From NCBI GenBank assembly GCA_023334545.1, contig JAADVB010000070.1:1-64000 (forward strand): a DNA stretch of 64,000 bases, in the 5' to 3' direction. The notes below the pieces were generated by a model that was not told the DNA's origin, did no database searches, and saw nothing but the letters and a program-made list of their open reading frames with translations. Source of the DNA: Salisapilia sapeloensis (taxonomy: Eukaryota; Oomycota; Peronosporomycetes; Peronosporales; Salisapiliaceae). Numbering within the stretch: position 1 is the stretch's first letter; each line of letters begins with the position of its first letter. The position numbers and the translations under genes are program-made. Below, piece by piece: positions 44,169 through 55,173 of the stretch.

Positions 44169-44589
44169 ATGGGGGACAATCCAGTGTATCTCAATAGATA
44201 CGTGATGAGCACACCCTCAAAGGATGAAGCACAATCCAGGCAAGAGATCGAAGTACGACGGAAGGAAGTTGAAGACGATCGAACGATGAGCAAGGGTTGT
44301 GAATGGACAGGAGCTTTACATCTTTTCCACATGTCTACGCTATGGGCAGGGCAGTGGGTCTCTATCCATCTCATGGGTGGCCTGGATTTCCGGGGCTGCC
44401 GACGCTGTCGCAGTGGGAGTAGGCTTATTCATGTCTATCAATATTACTTACCAAGATCTACGTCGTGAGGCTTTGTATCAGGAAGTGCGCTTCTTTTTCA
44501 CTGTATTACGACAAGTTGGCAGGAGCAAATTCGAGTACTCGTTTCCACTACTCGACGAGATACTTCGGACTTCCATTCGCAATATGTAA
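44169..44589 (+). CDS. Hypothetical small membrane protein, two exons
   Basis: A tentative two-exon model: exon 1 is 44169-44252 and exon 2 is 44350-44589, over a 97 bp GT-AG intron (donor GTACGA, acceptor GGGCAG). It gives about 107 residues. The second exon has a hydrophobic segment (SWVAWISGAADAVAVGVGLF) followed by an amphipathic basic helix with LRREALYQEVRFFFTVLRQV. Before it is an acidic/basic linker ending SRQEIE. No family recognised. Composition of exon 2 looks coding, but the splice choice is not unique; a donor at 44268 also restores the frame. Confidence 0.3.
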
Positions 44590-44918
44590 ACAACATACAT
44601 CATTTACGAAAGATTAACGAAAGTCTGTTAATAAGAACACGGGGTTTATTTATGCTGCATTGCGCTAGTCATCACATGCATCTGATTTCCATTAATGAGC
44701 CACTCCCTGCATATGTTGCCGTGACGCTTCGGCTTCTTTAGATATCGTTGGAACGAGTCATGTAGACACAGGTTTCAGTTTGAACAAACTCATAGATCGA
44801 TGTGGATGGACACAGGTGGTTGTGCATGGACGCATCCAAATTACGATTGCACGACCTATCTCATCGTTTCAATGCCATTTTGATACCTTCGCACCGGTCA
44901 AGAACGTTCGAGGCGGAA
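44590..44918. other. Spacer before START/FYVE 8
   Basis: About 330 bp. The frame of protein 8 is open upstream into this stretch but includes GTG and ATG starts judged less likely. Confidence 0.4.
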
Positions 44919-46286
44919 ATGCCTCCGCTACATTTATCACCAACTTCTAGCTACACTCAAACGACCACTGACCCGTCCTTTAAGTTGACGTGCGACGCCA
45001 AGTTTCAAGGATTGCTGGATGAAACTATCGACAGTTATGACGACTTCCATCGGAACAATGACTCTCGTAACCTATGGAAACCATACAAGAAGGTTGCTGG
45101 ATTCCAATTTTACACCGAGCGAAAACAAGCGGTAGACGGACTCCGCTCAACTTTATGTAGTGGAATAGGCCCAGGAAAAGTTGAAGACATCCTAGTCGGC
45201 CTACACGCACCTTCCAGCGAAGATTTCCGCATCCGAGGTGCGATTGTGGAGCCACTATGGCTTGACGGTTCTGTGATAGAAGTCTTTGAAAGTAACCCGA
45301 TGACGTCTGAAACCATCTTCTCAGGTATCAAGTGGGTTTCACATCGTAGTTTACTTGGCTTTACAACTCGTCGAGATCTAGTTATCTACGATGCGCTTGG
45401 GTGGACCGAAGACGAGTGTGGTACAAAGTTCGGCTACCACATTTCTTTTAGCGTCAATCTACCAGGTGAGGATCCTTCAAAGCAGACGAACAGCGAAAAT
45501 TCATACGTCCAAAAGACTTCGCTGTTTCACCAAGTGAACGATCAATTCGTTGGATGCTACACTCGTATCAGTGTCCAAGTAAGTAAGACCGTTTTTGGAG
45601 CGCTTGTTGACTTTGCTTTATCAGGCCATGTCCATTCTTATTCAAATGGTATGGTATGCGCGAAAGCAAAAGCATACTCAGCGCTGATTGCTGCGAATGC
45701 TGACATCATTGTCCCAGCCAGTCCAAAATGCGAAATTTGTGGTAGGAAACCTCGAATTCTAGGCAAACTACGGCCATGCCAAAGCTGTCGTCGATGTGTC
45801 TGCAATAGATGCGGAGACCATTGCGCAGTCTTCAAGATGGAACCCGGCACGAAGAAGCCAATGAAAGAGTTCTTCTGCCGTCATTGTATTAATGATGTCG
45901 AGGAACATGCTAGTGCATTTTTATTCGAAACATCACGCCACGCATTTCACGACAATGCTCCGACCATACCGACTACGACGTCTATGTGTGATTTGATACG
46001 TGGATCGTCTGAATATCCTATGACGGTGCCTAGTATGAAAAGACACGAGAGTGATGGGGCAGCGTCACTGGGCGATGGACCAAAGCGCACTGAAGCAGAT
46101 ACAAATGAGACTATGAGACGTGCAACCGATCACGTCGTCGACCAGTATCTAGAGTTTCTTAAGAACGAACTTCGCGACTGGAACCAGTTCGAGCGTGAGG
46201 AATTGCGTCGTCACTCGCTCGAGCTGCAAGAGTTTGCTACCAGTCTACCAAATGACGATGCGATTCGTTTATCCGAGCTAGATTAG
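44919..46286 (+). CDS. START-like / FYVE-like protein 8
   Basis: 455 residues from the ATG at 44919 (MPPLHLSP), giving the same length as protein 7; an in-frame ATG at 44826 would add 31 residues. Intronless. START-like: TIDSYDDFHRNND, LWKPYKKVAGFQFYTE, CSGIGPGKVEDILVGLH, FSGIKWVSH, IYDALGWTEDE. The finger is at about 270-325 (CEIC, CQSC, CNRC, CRHC) with an extra Cys after the sixth (CGDHCAVF). The tail is helical with RDWNQFEREELRRHS and ends RLSELD. Proteins 7 and 8 share several variant positions and look like close duplicates. Confidence 0.85.
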   Translation: MPPLHLSPTSSYTQTTTDPSFKLTCDAKFQGLLDETIDSYDDFHRNNDSRNLWKPYKKVAGFQFYTERKQAVDGLRSTLCSGIGPGKVEDILVGLHAPSSEDFRIRGAIVEPLWLDGSVIEVFESNPMTSETIFSGIKWVSHRSLLGFTTRRDLVIYDALGWTEDECGTKFGYHISFSVNLPGEDPSKQTNSENSYVQKTSLFHQVNDQFVGCYTRISVQVSKTVFGALVDFALSGHVHSYSNGMVCAKAKAYSALIAANADIIVPASPKCEICGRKPRILGKLRPCQSCRRCVCNRCGDHCAVFKMEPGTKKPMKEFFCRHCINDVEEHASAFLFETSRHAFHDNAPTIPTTTSMCDLIRGSSEYPMTVPSMKRHESDGAASLGDGPKRTEADTNETMRRATDHVVDQYLEFLKNELRDWNQFEREELRRHSLELQEFATSLPNDDAIRLSELD

Positions 46287-47207
46287 ACCTATAGACAGAG
46301 CATACAATTCAACTGTACAACTATTATACTTTTCCACATACAATTTTTGTGTTTTAATAGTTTTAATTATTAAATTAAACTTTTACATAATATAACACAT
46401 CACGGACCGAGTTGCGCTATCGAGGTAGGAAACATCTTTTTACAAGTACACAAAAGTTCCCTCGGTGCTATAGGTACGCAGTAGCATGACGATCCCGCAC
46501 AAAGAACCTTCAGATGACTTGATGAAATCCGCAAGCCAAGCTATTTTGAAACTGAAAGTGAGGTGCATTGACGTCAAGTTACTTATCATATCTAATGTCA
46601 GACCCAGCACAGGTTAATCATGCACCAGCCTATCCGTCTCGCCGTAGCCAAGTTAGAATCGGCTAGAACATTTCTTTTTGCGCTGGACGACGGTCTGATT
46701 CATCGTAGCTTTATCCAAAGGAATACACAGTGCAATAATTACCTATTAACGAGTAGATACGAGCACTGGATGATTTCTCAGCGTGACAACAGCTCTACTC
46801 AGAAATGGGATTTGAAGACAGCTTTTTCCCGCATAAGACTACATTGATACCACCGTTGATCACTGTGATGGGTGGCGACTTCTATCCAATTACTCCCGCT
46901 GTCGACCATATGTGACGGCTTGTCAGATAGTATTGATGAGCATCAATTGATCACCAGTAGAGCAGTCTTTTATTGCAGGTTTAAAAGTAGAAGTTTTATC
47001 ACTTTAGAGGAGGAGACACTAGCTATCGATACAGTGAACTACTCCAAAGATCATGCATCGAGTAACCAAAGAAGACTGATGACCTACTCTTCAGGATTCT
47101 TTGCCGTTTTTCGTACCCACCTATGACATGGTGCATGGGACACGATGTCCGCTTGTCGTTTAGTCGAGCGGTAGCTAGCTCCACGGTTCATTTCAAAACT
47201 TGTGACC
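46287..47207. other. AT-rich intergenic, no supported gene
   Basis: About 920 bp, with an AT-rich run near 46310-46400. Frames are short and non-descript. A GGTTCATTTCAAAACT element at 47185-47200 is just upstream of protein 9. Confidence 0.45.
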
Positions 47208-48650
47208 ATGAAGGAAGAACTAGCACGGAAGGAAGAGCTTTTGGCTGAATCCGAAGACCTTCTTAGTCGAGGTCTCCAGGCTCATGTAGATTTCCATGAC
47301 CAAAATCAAGACCGCTTTCGATTTTTGAAACAAAAAGGCACACTGGGTATCTACGCAGATCTGTCGGCGGAACAAAATGGTCCGCCGGAACGAACCACGG
47401 TGATGGTATCTGGAGTTTTACCAGGAGAGATCCCTACTATTTTAGAAGGACTCTACGCGGATACGAGCGAGGACGTCCAAATCGTCGCGACCATGTCATC
47501 GGGCCGGTACATTCCAAGACTAGTCATGTCTTGATATCTTATTCATGTTTTTATCTCTAGTCCAACGAGCGGATCGGTCATACATGTCTTTTACGGTAAG
47601 GAGAGCCAAGAGAATCAAACGGATGAAGATATTTTCTTTGGTATCAAGCACCAAATTGTGAAAACTCCACTTGGTAAGCTTGTCTCCGATCGAGAGATTC
47701 TAGCCCATGAGCGATCGGGCTACGTCATGCATGAAGGCATCCGGTTCGGTTTCATCTGTACAAAGGCCATGGAGCTAGAGGAACATCCACCGATAGTAAG
47801 TCCATCCACTGTTAGCGCTTGCTACCTCTTCCGTCCCGTCGGAGAGCACTCCATCGGTGTCTTTGTCTTCTCTGACTTTGAGACACCTCCGCTGGGTATT
47901 TCATTTCTTGCCAAGCTAGTGGGTTCAAAATACGCCTCAGCAATGGTGAACGCATTGCTTTCTGGTTACGCGAAAGCGTACTCTGCCTTGATCAAGGAAA
48001 ATAGCGCGGAGAAGCAGGAAGATAGTAAAAACTGCAGCGTATGTGGGTCTCATCCTCTCATTCGAAAACTGCGCCCATGTGCTGGGTGTAGCTCCCAAGT
48101 TTGCTACAACTGCCGCTACCGACGAGTGCTCTTTGCTCTTTGCCCCAAGTCGAAGAAACCGAAGAAAGCGATATTCTGTCGTGTTTGCGTTGGTCAAGTG
48201 GAGAATCAGCTTCCGCTCCCCCACTCTAGTCTGCGTCAGCTCGATTCAGCTGAACGTGAGTGTGTGGGCGACGAGCACGAAGACAAGGATTCCGATGCAA
48301 GCGATCCGTCAACAAAGTCGAGCACGCTGCACCACTCGCAAACTACTTCACGAGCTGACGTCGAAGAATGCGAGAGCTCTGAACCACCGGAGTCTGAGGT
48401 TGAAGCTGAGGAGAATTTGAAAGCAGAGGCGGAGCGTAAAGCGGATCAGTGCATGTACGAAGAGCTAAAAATCTCTGGCGTGCAGTGGAATGAAGAAGAG
48501 CGACAGAGACTCTCTGACGCATGGGCCGAGAGAATACTGAAGCAAGAACAGAGCGAGCTGGAGCGAAAGGCAGAGCGAGAGGAGGAAAAAAATCGTCGAG
48601 AACAAGTCGAGAATGAGGCAAAAGACATTGACATCAGCGTGCTAGATTAA
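47208..48650 (+). CDS. START-like / FYVE-like protein 9, two exons
   Basis: Exon 1 is 47208-47506 and exon 2 is 47561-48650, over a 54 bp GT-AG intron; 462 residues. The intron position (inside MSSGR-PTSGS) is unique to this copy. The ATG at 47208 is preferred over a GTG two codons earlier. START-like motifs: SGVLPGEIPTILEGLYADTSE, FFGIKHQIVK (the GIKW Trp is His), AHERSGYVM. The finger is at about 257-311 (CSVC, CAGC, CYNC, CRVC). The tail is highly charged and helical, with VQWNEEERQRLSDAW and a long Glu/Arg run ending DISVLD. Confidence 0.84.
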
Positions 48651-48691
48651 GTACCTCCAGACAAAAAGCAGTTTAAATGAGACTTGGGCTT

Positions 48692-50026
48692 TTAGCGTTC
48701 TTCTTGTGGGGTTGATAAGTCTGCTTTAAAGTCTTCCGTCTCCTCTGCATTCCAACTAAGATCGGTGTCACGTTGAGCCCAGAAGGAGGATAGGACGCGT
48801 TCTAAAGCTCTCTCCGGGTCTTCTTTTTTTCGTTCTTTTGTTGCTTTTCCATGTCCAAGATCTGAATCTTCTGATGTGATTGATAAGGTAGAGTTTCTAG
48901 GTTCCCATGAAGTAGGTAGTGATGGCGACGATAGCCCGTTTGACGCTGACTCGCTGTCGTCCATTGTATTCGTATCGCCGGAATGGTTGGATGGTAAATC
49001 TTCCTGATCGACGCGTTCAACTGTGGTAACGCAGACTGCACAAAAGAGACTTGAGTGCACCTTTAGCCCCGTCCGAGAGTATATCTTGCGTCTGTGAAGA
49101 CACTTTCGACATGTATATCGACCGCATCCTTTGCATGGCTTCAGTTTACGACTAAACATGGATGGTGTGTCAGAGCAAATGCTGCATATATCGCTTCGGG
49201 TGGGAACAACTGATGTATTTGACTCGATCAATGCCGAGTACGCCTTGGCTCGGGCGATCATCACGTAGCTAGAAGCAGAATGGACGTAGCTACTGATAGT
49301 GTACTCGAGGAGGGGAGTGAGGTATTTATTGGTAACCTGGACTTCAGTGATGGTAAAGACGCCGACACATTCGTCCATAAAGTGGCGAAAGAGATAGCAC
49401 GTTTGAGTATAAAGTTCAGGAACTTGAAGACGAACGCGGTCTGGTAATTCAGGTAGACTCAACGTTTGTATCGTTTGATACGTTAATTGGTTGCCGGCTT
49501 CATCCAGAATGTGGCCGCTTCGGTCATAGCTGATCATCTGACGATCGGAGATACCAGGCGCACCGACTTTGATATAAGTCCATCGCAAGCAGGCAGACAT
49601 GACGCTTGACTCAATCTTATTTTGCTCGAAGCATTTGATCACCGTCGCATCCGTAAATGCATCGTTGACGAGGCGGACCTTTGTGAGGCAAGAGCCGTCA
49701 TCGTCAATGTCGATTTCTAAACATGAGATGATCTCTTTCATCGAACCTCGAACAAAGCCACTGCACATAAGTGTCAGCAGTGGTGTCCCGTCATCCATGC
49801 ACTTCTGTGTATCGCTTGGACCGTGTGCCTTACGATCAGAGTATACCCGTAGACCTCCCTGTCGCCGGACCAAAGCCCAGTTAGAGTTTTCATTATGGTA
49901 ATGATAGCGCTGATACGTATGCAATGTGCTCTTAACAAGCGCGTCAGAAAGCTCATCTTGTTCGCACTTTCGACCTTCACTGAACACAATCTCGCCAGCT
50001 TCGCGAACGCGATCCGTCAAGTTCAT
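48692..50026 (-). CDS. START-like / FYVE-like protein 10
   Basis: 444 residues, ATG start MNLTDRVREAG, intronless, on the minus strand. It shares a promoter interval head to head with protein 11. It is the close partner of protein 13: both open [MN/S]LTDRVR, and both have a shorter last finger loop with SRTGLK in place of the usual Arg-rich FRL segment. The finger is at about 279-330 (CSIC, CKGC, CRKC, CAVC). The tail has FWAQRDTDLSWNAEETEDF but ends TPQEER, not Leu-Asp. It may represent a family branch that lost the terminal motif. Confidence 0.85.
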   Translation of the reverse strand: MNLTDRVREAGEIVFSEGRKCEQDELSDALVKSTLHTYQRYHYHNENSNWALVRRQGGLRVYSDRKAHGPSDTQKCMDDGTPLLTLMCSGFVRGSMKEIISCLEIDIDDDGSCLTKVRLVNDAFTDATVIKCFEQNKIESSVMSACLRWTYIKVGAPGISDRQMISYDRSGHILDEAGNQLTYQTIQTLSLPELPDRVRLQVPELYTQTCYLFRHFMDECVGVFTITEVQVTNKYLTPLLEYTISSYVHSASSYVMIARAKAYSALIESNTSVVPTRSDICSICSDTPSMFSRKLKPCKGCGRYTCRKCLHRRKIYSRTGLKVHSSLFCAVCVTTVERVDQEDLPSNHSGDTNTMDDSESASNGLSSPSLPTSWEPRNSTLSITSEDSDLGHGKATKERKKEDPERALERVLSSFWAQRDTDLSWNAEETEDFKADLSTPQEER

Positions 50027-50761
50027 AAGAAGCAGACGTGACTATACTGGTGCGTATCGACAAATGGAGAGCCTTAGTGTCGTGCGCTTGAATACGCTCC
50101 ATGCGAACCGAATAATGAGTTTGGCCGCAGCACGCAAGGCCGGTCATAAACAGTCCGTAAATACATCATTCGTCACTTTTCGCATGGATTGTGGCGTGCC
50201 AATGACTATTCATACACTTTCAAAATCAAGGGAGTTTCAGGTCACGATCTACATACATGTACAAGCAGTCTACCTAACGGTCACCGAGTATTTACAATGT
50301 AAATACGCATCCTTTTGCGTGCACATGAGACCTCGATTAGGGCAAGTAATACCGATCAGTTGGTTCAGCTGAAGTCAACTTTGGAAGCATTTATATGTTC
50401 TAGCGCTCTACTAAATCTACATCGAGTCGACTTTTGCTGCAGAGGGTGCTGCTGTAACGCTGATATGCATGTATCCGCATCGGGAGGGTACAGAACAGAC
50501 GGATGCATGGACGTAAGGGGTCATTCTGGAAATCTGCCAACTTCAAATTATGACGAAAGTGCTTTTGATACATGATCATGTTGGTGATAATTTGCCACCG
50601 TGTCAAAGTTCGAATAAAATAGTAATGGAAAGGCTTAGCATGCAGGGACGCGGTCTTCTATCAGAACTTTAGTCCCAGCTTTCAATCTCCTACACGCCTA
50701 TAGTTCACAATTAGAAGTTTAGTCGAGGTACCAAGCCTGACTAGGTTCATTTGAAAAGAAG
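50027..50761. promoter_or_regulatory. Divergent promoter between proteins 10 and 11
   Basis: About 735 bp between the two head-to-head starts. Parts resemble the interval upstream of protein 13 (for example GTCTACCTAACGGTCACCG versus GTCTATCTAACAGCCATAG), showing duplication of the whole divergent unit. A GGTTCATTTGAAAA element (50744-50757) lies just before the ATG of protein 11. Confidence 0.5.
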
Positions 50762-52072
50762 ATGGATATCAAAGACATGGGTCTCGCCGAGAGGATCCAT
50801 GCTGGCGGTCCTATCGAGTTCTCTCCAGCACGAAAGCAAGCGCTTGACAACCAATGTAGCACCCTCCTTCAGCGAACGATGGAGGCGTATGAAGCGTATC
50901 AGTTTGACAATGATACGAGCTGGAGACTTATTCGGCGACGCAGTGCACTCGGTGTCTACAAAAAGAAACTTCCAACAGCAGAAAACAGCTCAACGTTCAT
51001 GTGCACAGGCTTCATAGGAGGTAGATTTGATGAAATTCCGTTAGGAATGATCACTAGTTCGAATGACGAGTTGGAGACACATCACTCTGTTATGGGAAGC
51101 AACTACATTGATGCAACTCTGGTCGCTAAAGTCGAGCAGGACTCCTTTGATTCGCCTCTATTCTTTTCCATGGTCCGATGGTTAGTCTTTAAACTGGGGT
51201 TCAGTGATCGTCAGACCATGACGTACGAAAGAGGAGGTAGGACCTACGACTCACACGGTCAGGAGCTCATATATCATGTTCTAACGTCAATCGACCTACT
51301 TGAGCTTCCGCGGTCTCTTCACTTGGATCTCCAATACTCGGATGTTCGAATGTGCTACTTGTTTCGACATCTTCGGGAAAACACGATTGGTGTCTTCCTA
51401 CTCAGTGATGTCCAGCTGCCCGACTCCTTTGGCAAATCCTTCATGGAGTACATCTCAGCTGCATACATCATGAACGTTGACTCCTACGTCATTATAGCAC
51501 GCGCTCGAGCTTACTCTGCACTGGTGGCCGCGACCGCCACAAAAGAGTCCTCTGTCAGTTCAAAATGTGATATCTGTCTTGCCCTCCCTTCCTTCATCCG
51601 AGGCGAGCTAAAGAACTGTTCGGGTTGCCTCCGCAATGTATGCCGTAAATGTCGTCTCAATCGCATGGTATTCCGTCGTCGTACGAATATACGCAAGTGC
51701 GAAACTGAACGCTTTTGTAAACGATGTGTCGCGATCGTAGAGCATCCGAAGGATTTCAGTCATGTGCACGAGTTTCGTGGGTACACCCAAGAAGAGTCAA
51801 GCTCTGCAACGATGTCATCTCAAGGATATGAACCTGGTGCATCGTTTAGTTCAAGCGAACAGAGGATGAATTCTTTGAATAGCATGTCAAACGCATCCAT
51901 CGTGACAGCCCATGCTTCTGAACCGCGACAAAGTGAAGTGTCTTATGTAGACACGGAGCAAGAACTTCGAAAACTACTGGCAAACTTACGTGGTGTACAA
52001 AGTATCGGCAGTGTGGACGATATGGCTGGAAGTATGCAATCTTTAAATATGGGAGAAGAGAAAAAAGAGTAG
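50762..52072 (+). CDS. START-like / FYVE-like protein 11
   Basis: 436 residues, ATG start MDIKDMGLAERIHAGG, intronless. START-like motifs are divergent: SWRLIRRRSALGVYKK, CTGFIGGRFDEIPLGM, FSMVRWLVFKLGF. The GIKW motif reads MVRW. The finger is at about 268-323 (CDIC, CSGC, CRKC, CKRC). The tail has no Trp-Asn motif and ends MGEEKKE, so both family tail signatures are absent. A truncated copy of its 5' end lies at 55174-55242. It is the head-to-head neighbour of protein 10. Confidence 0.84.
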   Translation: MDIKDMGLAERIHAGGPIEFSPARKQALDNQCSTLLQRTMEAYEAYQFDNDTSWRLIRRRSALGVYKKKLPTAENSSTFMCTGFIGGRFDEIPLGMITSSNDELETHHSVMGSNYIDATLVAKVEQDSFDSPLFFSMVRWLVFKLGFSDRQTMTYERGGRTYDSHGQELIYHVLTSIDLLELPRSLHLDLQYSDVRMCYLFRHLRENTIGVFLLSDVQLPDSFGKSFMEYISAAYIMNVDSYVIIARARAYSALVAATATKESSVSSKCDICLALPSFIRGELKNCSGCLRNVCRKCRLNRMVFRRRTNIRKCETERFCKRCVAIVEHPKDFSHVHEFRGYTQEESSSATMSSQGYEPGASFSSSEQRMNSLNSMSNASIVTAHASEPRQSEVSYVDTEQELRKLLANLRGVQSIGSVDDMAGSMQSLNMGEEKKE

Positions 52073-52630
52073 TAATCAAACTAATTCATATTGCATATGA
52101 GAATTGCTTTGCGGATACTAGAGGAGTTGGTCCCTTCTCATTCATTTTGCTATCTCTTGCGATCTATGGAGCCACCAGACCAAGCAGAGGTACTCTCGCT
52201 ACTTGACGTTCCGGCTTTAGATAGCAAGTTTGGTCGTTTTCGACGCGACCATACCCATCTCTTTCGACAACTCCATCTTCGGTTACACCTGAGAGGCAAT
52301 GAAGCTTCCCCGGATATTTCGGCTACAGTCGTTGTTCACACTGTGGAGTGATCTTTTTATTGCTTGCAAGAGTCATTTAGCTAGCTGGTAGATCTGGAAG
52401 TCTAAATCCAAACGTTAATCGCCCTATAAACTAATAATTTTTGTGCACGTTCCAAACTTCAACCCCTTCCTTATTTACGATATTAATTATAAATAGTTAT
52501 TTGCTGTACTTTTAATTCTGTTTTTATTTCTAGAACTCGCTAAATTTGAAAAAAAGAAATCGAGCAATCTTTTTTGCTGAGTCCTGCAGCTTAAGCACCA
52601 AAATGCAAATTCTCATGTAAGCTGGAAGGA
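52073..52630. other. Intergenic, AT-rich
   Basis: About 560 bp of convergent 3' region between proteins 11 and 13. A strongly AT-rich run lies at about 52420-52580. No gene seen. Confidence 0.5.
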
Positions 52631-53971
52631 TCATTGTCCTGTGTGTGGATTTGAAGACTCGGTTTTAACTTCTTCTTCTTCCTCCTCGTCAGTATTCCTG
52701 GCTAGATCTGTGTTACGCTCAGACCAAAGCGATGACAGCGCACGCTGTAAGGCTTCGTTCGCATTGTCATCCTCCCTTAGTCTTTCCATGTACCAACGTT
52801 CTAAATTCGAGGATCCGCTCGTCATCGACAGACTGGACTCTCCAGAATCCCACGATGTGGACACCATGGAAGACGACATACCACTCGACGTCGACTCGCT
52901 GTAATACTTGCTATTAGGGCCGCTAGAATTACTTGAAGATATGTTGCTCTGGTCAACGCGTTCAACCGTGGCTACGCAGACGGCACAGAAGAGACTTTCA
53001 TGTATCTTTAGTCCTGTCCGCCGCAAGAGCTTACGCCTATGTAGACACTTACGGCATGTGAATCGACCACATCCTTTGCATGTCTTAAGATTGCGGCTAA
53101 ACATTGTTGGTGCGCAAGAGCAAACGCCACAAATGTCACTGCGGGTGGCAACAACCGACACATCTGACTCCATCAATGCCGAGTACGCCTTGGCTCGACC
53201 AATGGTCACATAGCTAGAAACAGTATTGACATAGTTTCCGGCGATGAACTCAAGAAAGGGAGAAAGAAACTTGTGTGGTGACCGAATCTCACTAACTGTA
53301 AAGACACCAACGTATTCGCCCTTAAAGTGGCGAAATAGGTAGCATGTTTTAACAGGTAGTTCGGGGATCGGAAGACGAATGTGTTCCGGTAGTTCAGGTA
53401 GACTCAACGTTTGTATCGTTTGATACGTAAATTTATTGCCAGCTTCATCCATGATTTGACCGCAGCGGTCATAGCTGATGACCTGACGCTCGGATATACC
53501 AGGCATCCCCAACTTCATGTACGTCCAACGTAAGGAAGCTGACATGACGCTCGACTCAGTGTCGTTCTTTTCTAACCATTTAAGCACGGTCGAATCCTTG
53601 TATGCGTTACTGGCGAGGCGGAGCTTTGTGAGGAATATATCATCGTCATTAATATCGAGATCCAAAGTAGATATAATGTCTTGTATGGAGCCTCGAACGA
53701 ATCCAGTGCACATAAGTGTTAATAACAATGTGCCGTCGTCTGTGTACCTCGTGGCATCGCTCGAACTCTGTGCCTTGCGATCAGAGTATACACGAAGACC
53801 TCCTTGTCGCCGGACCAAATTCCAATTAGAGTTGTCGTTGTGGTAGTAGTACCGTTGATAGGCGTGTAATGTGCTCTGAACAGATGCGTCCGAAAGCTCA
53901 TCTCGCTCACGTTTCCGATCGTCACTAAACGTGATCCCACCGGCTCCTCGAACGCGATCCGTTAAGCTCAT
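52631..53971 (-). CDS. START-like / FYVE-like protein 13 (close copy of protein 10)
   Basis: 446 residues, ATG start MSLTDRVRGAG, intronless. Extended identity to protein 10 in coding sequence and upstream DNA indicates recent duplication. The finger is at about 277-328 (CGVC, CKGC, CRKC, CAVC). In the tail the Trp of the Trp-Asn motif has become Arg (DLARNTDEEEEEEVK, where protein 10 has DLSWNAEE), followed by an expanded Glu run and a PHTGQ end. This suggests the tail is no longer under the same constraint. Confidence 0.86.
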   Translation of the reverse strand: MSLTDRVRGAGGITFSDDRKRERDELSDASVQSTLHAYQRYYYHNDNSNWNLVRRQGGLRVYSDRKAQSSSDATRYTDDGTLLLTLMCTGFVRGSIQDIISTLDLDINDDDIFLTKLRLASNAYKDSTVLKWLEKNDTESSVMSASLRWTYMKLGMPGISERQVISYDRCGQIMDEAGNKFTYQTIQTLSLPELPEHIRLPIPELPVKTCYLFRHFKGEYVGVFTVSEIRSPHKFLSPFLEFIAGNYVNTVSSYVTIGRAKAYSALMESDVSVVATRSDICGVCSCAPTMFSRNLKTCKGCGRFTCRKCLHRRKLLRRTGLKIHESLFCAVCVATVERVDQSNISSSNSSGPNSKYYSESTSSGMSSSMVSTSWDSGESSLSMTSGSSNLERWYMERLREDDNANEALQRALSSLWSERNTDLARNTDEEEEEEVKTESSNPHTGQ

Positions 53972-55173
53972 TGCAAGCAGGCGTGTCTGGAATGCTGATT
54001 ATTGGTAAATGAAGGGCATGGATCTCGTTAGTTCGAGGATGCTCTGTGCGAGGAGAATAATAAGCTAGGCCGTCGTACGCAAATTCGGTCATAGACAGTC
54101 CTTGGAGATGGAATTCATCACATTTTGTGCGAGGAATCTCACAATTGTGAATTTGAATCCAATTCCATTTTAGGAGACGTTACAGACCATGGTCTACTTG
54201 CATGTGAAAGAAGTCTATCTAACAGCCATAGACTCTTCATCATGCCAATTAGCGTCACTACTGCACGTCCATGACACCTTTGTCAGGTCATGTAATGCTG
54301 GTCAGGACGTACAACTAAGAATCATCTTTAAATAAAAAGCGAAGATGTATCTATTCTATCGTTCTACTAAACTAGATCAAATAGACTTTTACCGTAGAGA
54401 GTATCTGTGTAATGCTGATACGATCGTATACACAACACAAGTACCTAGAATTTGAAAAGCTATAGTCTCAAAAGCGGCCTGACACTAAGTCAATAAAGAA
54501 GTATTCATGCTATGCTAAGACGCTACCAGTAACTGGATGGCGAGTTTATAATAAAATAAAATGTTCTAACCCGATTTCGAGATTTTTTCAATAAAACGAT
54601 AAAAATCGACCTCATGTGGTTGATTTCTTCCAAGTTTCAAGCGATACTTGATATTTGGCCGACAATTGTTTATCGCTACATTCTTCTGAGAAGGCACGTT
54701 TGTATGATAAAAGCAATATTGCTGGAATGTTGATAAAATCCGATTCTAAGTTTCTACAAGAGAGCATGCAAGCGAACTTGGAGTACAAGATTCTATCTCA
54801 TTGTTTGACGAGCTACTTTGGTGGTCGACTTGAGTTGTCGACAAAACAACCAGGGCATTATCGTACTTTAGGAATATCGTAAAACTGTGCAGGTCGGTGA
54901 GAGTTTGTATATTCGCTGACGCCGCTACGTTTCACTTGGTGTGTACATAAGATCAGGAAACGAAAGTGAAATTTTTTTGATTTCGTCCGAAGACTCGGTC
55001 AGGTATCGTGTAGTCGAGATCTTGTACTGCTACAGATATGAAGACTATTTATTCGGCGGGAACAAGGCCTTCCATCAGAACTTTAGTTCACGCTTTTGCC
55101 TTCCTACACATCTACGTCATAGTTTAAAATCCTGTCATTGTTCTAAGCTTGACAGGGTCCATCTTCAAAGCAA
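53972..55173. other. Upstream duplicate region of protein 13
   Basis: About 1.2 kb. Its two ends resemble parts of the protein 10-11 interval, for example TCAGAACTTTAGT near 55076-55090 and near 50659-50672. The middle is longer than in that interval and shows no gene. Confidence 0.45.

Noticed and set aside
44139..44468. Single-exon reading of the hypothetical membrane gene
   Set aside because: It starts at TTG and its second half lacks the hydrophobic segment; the spliced model is more protein-like, though weak.
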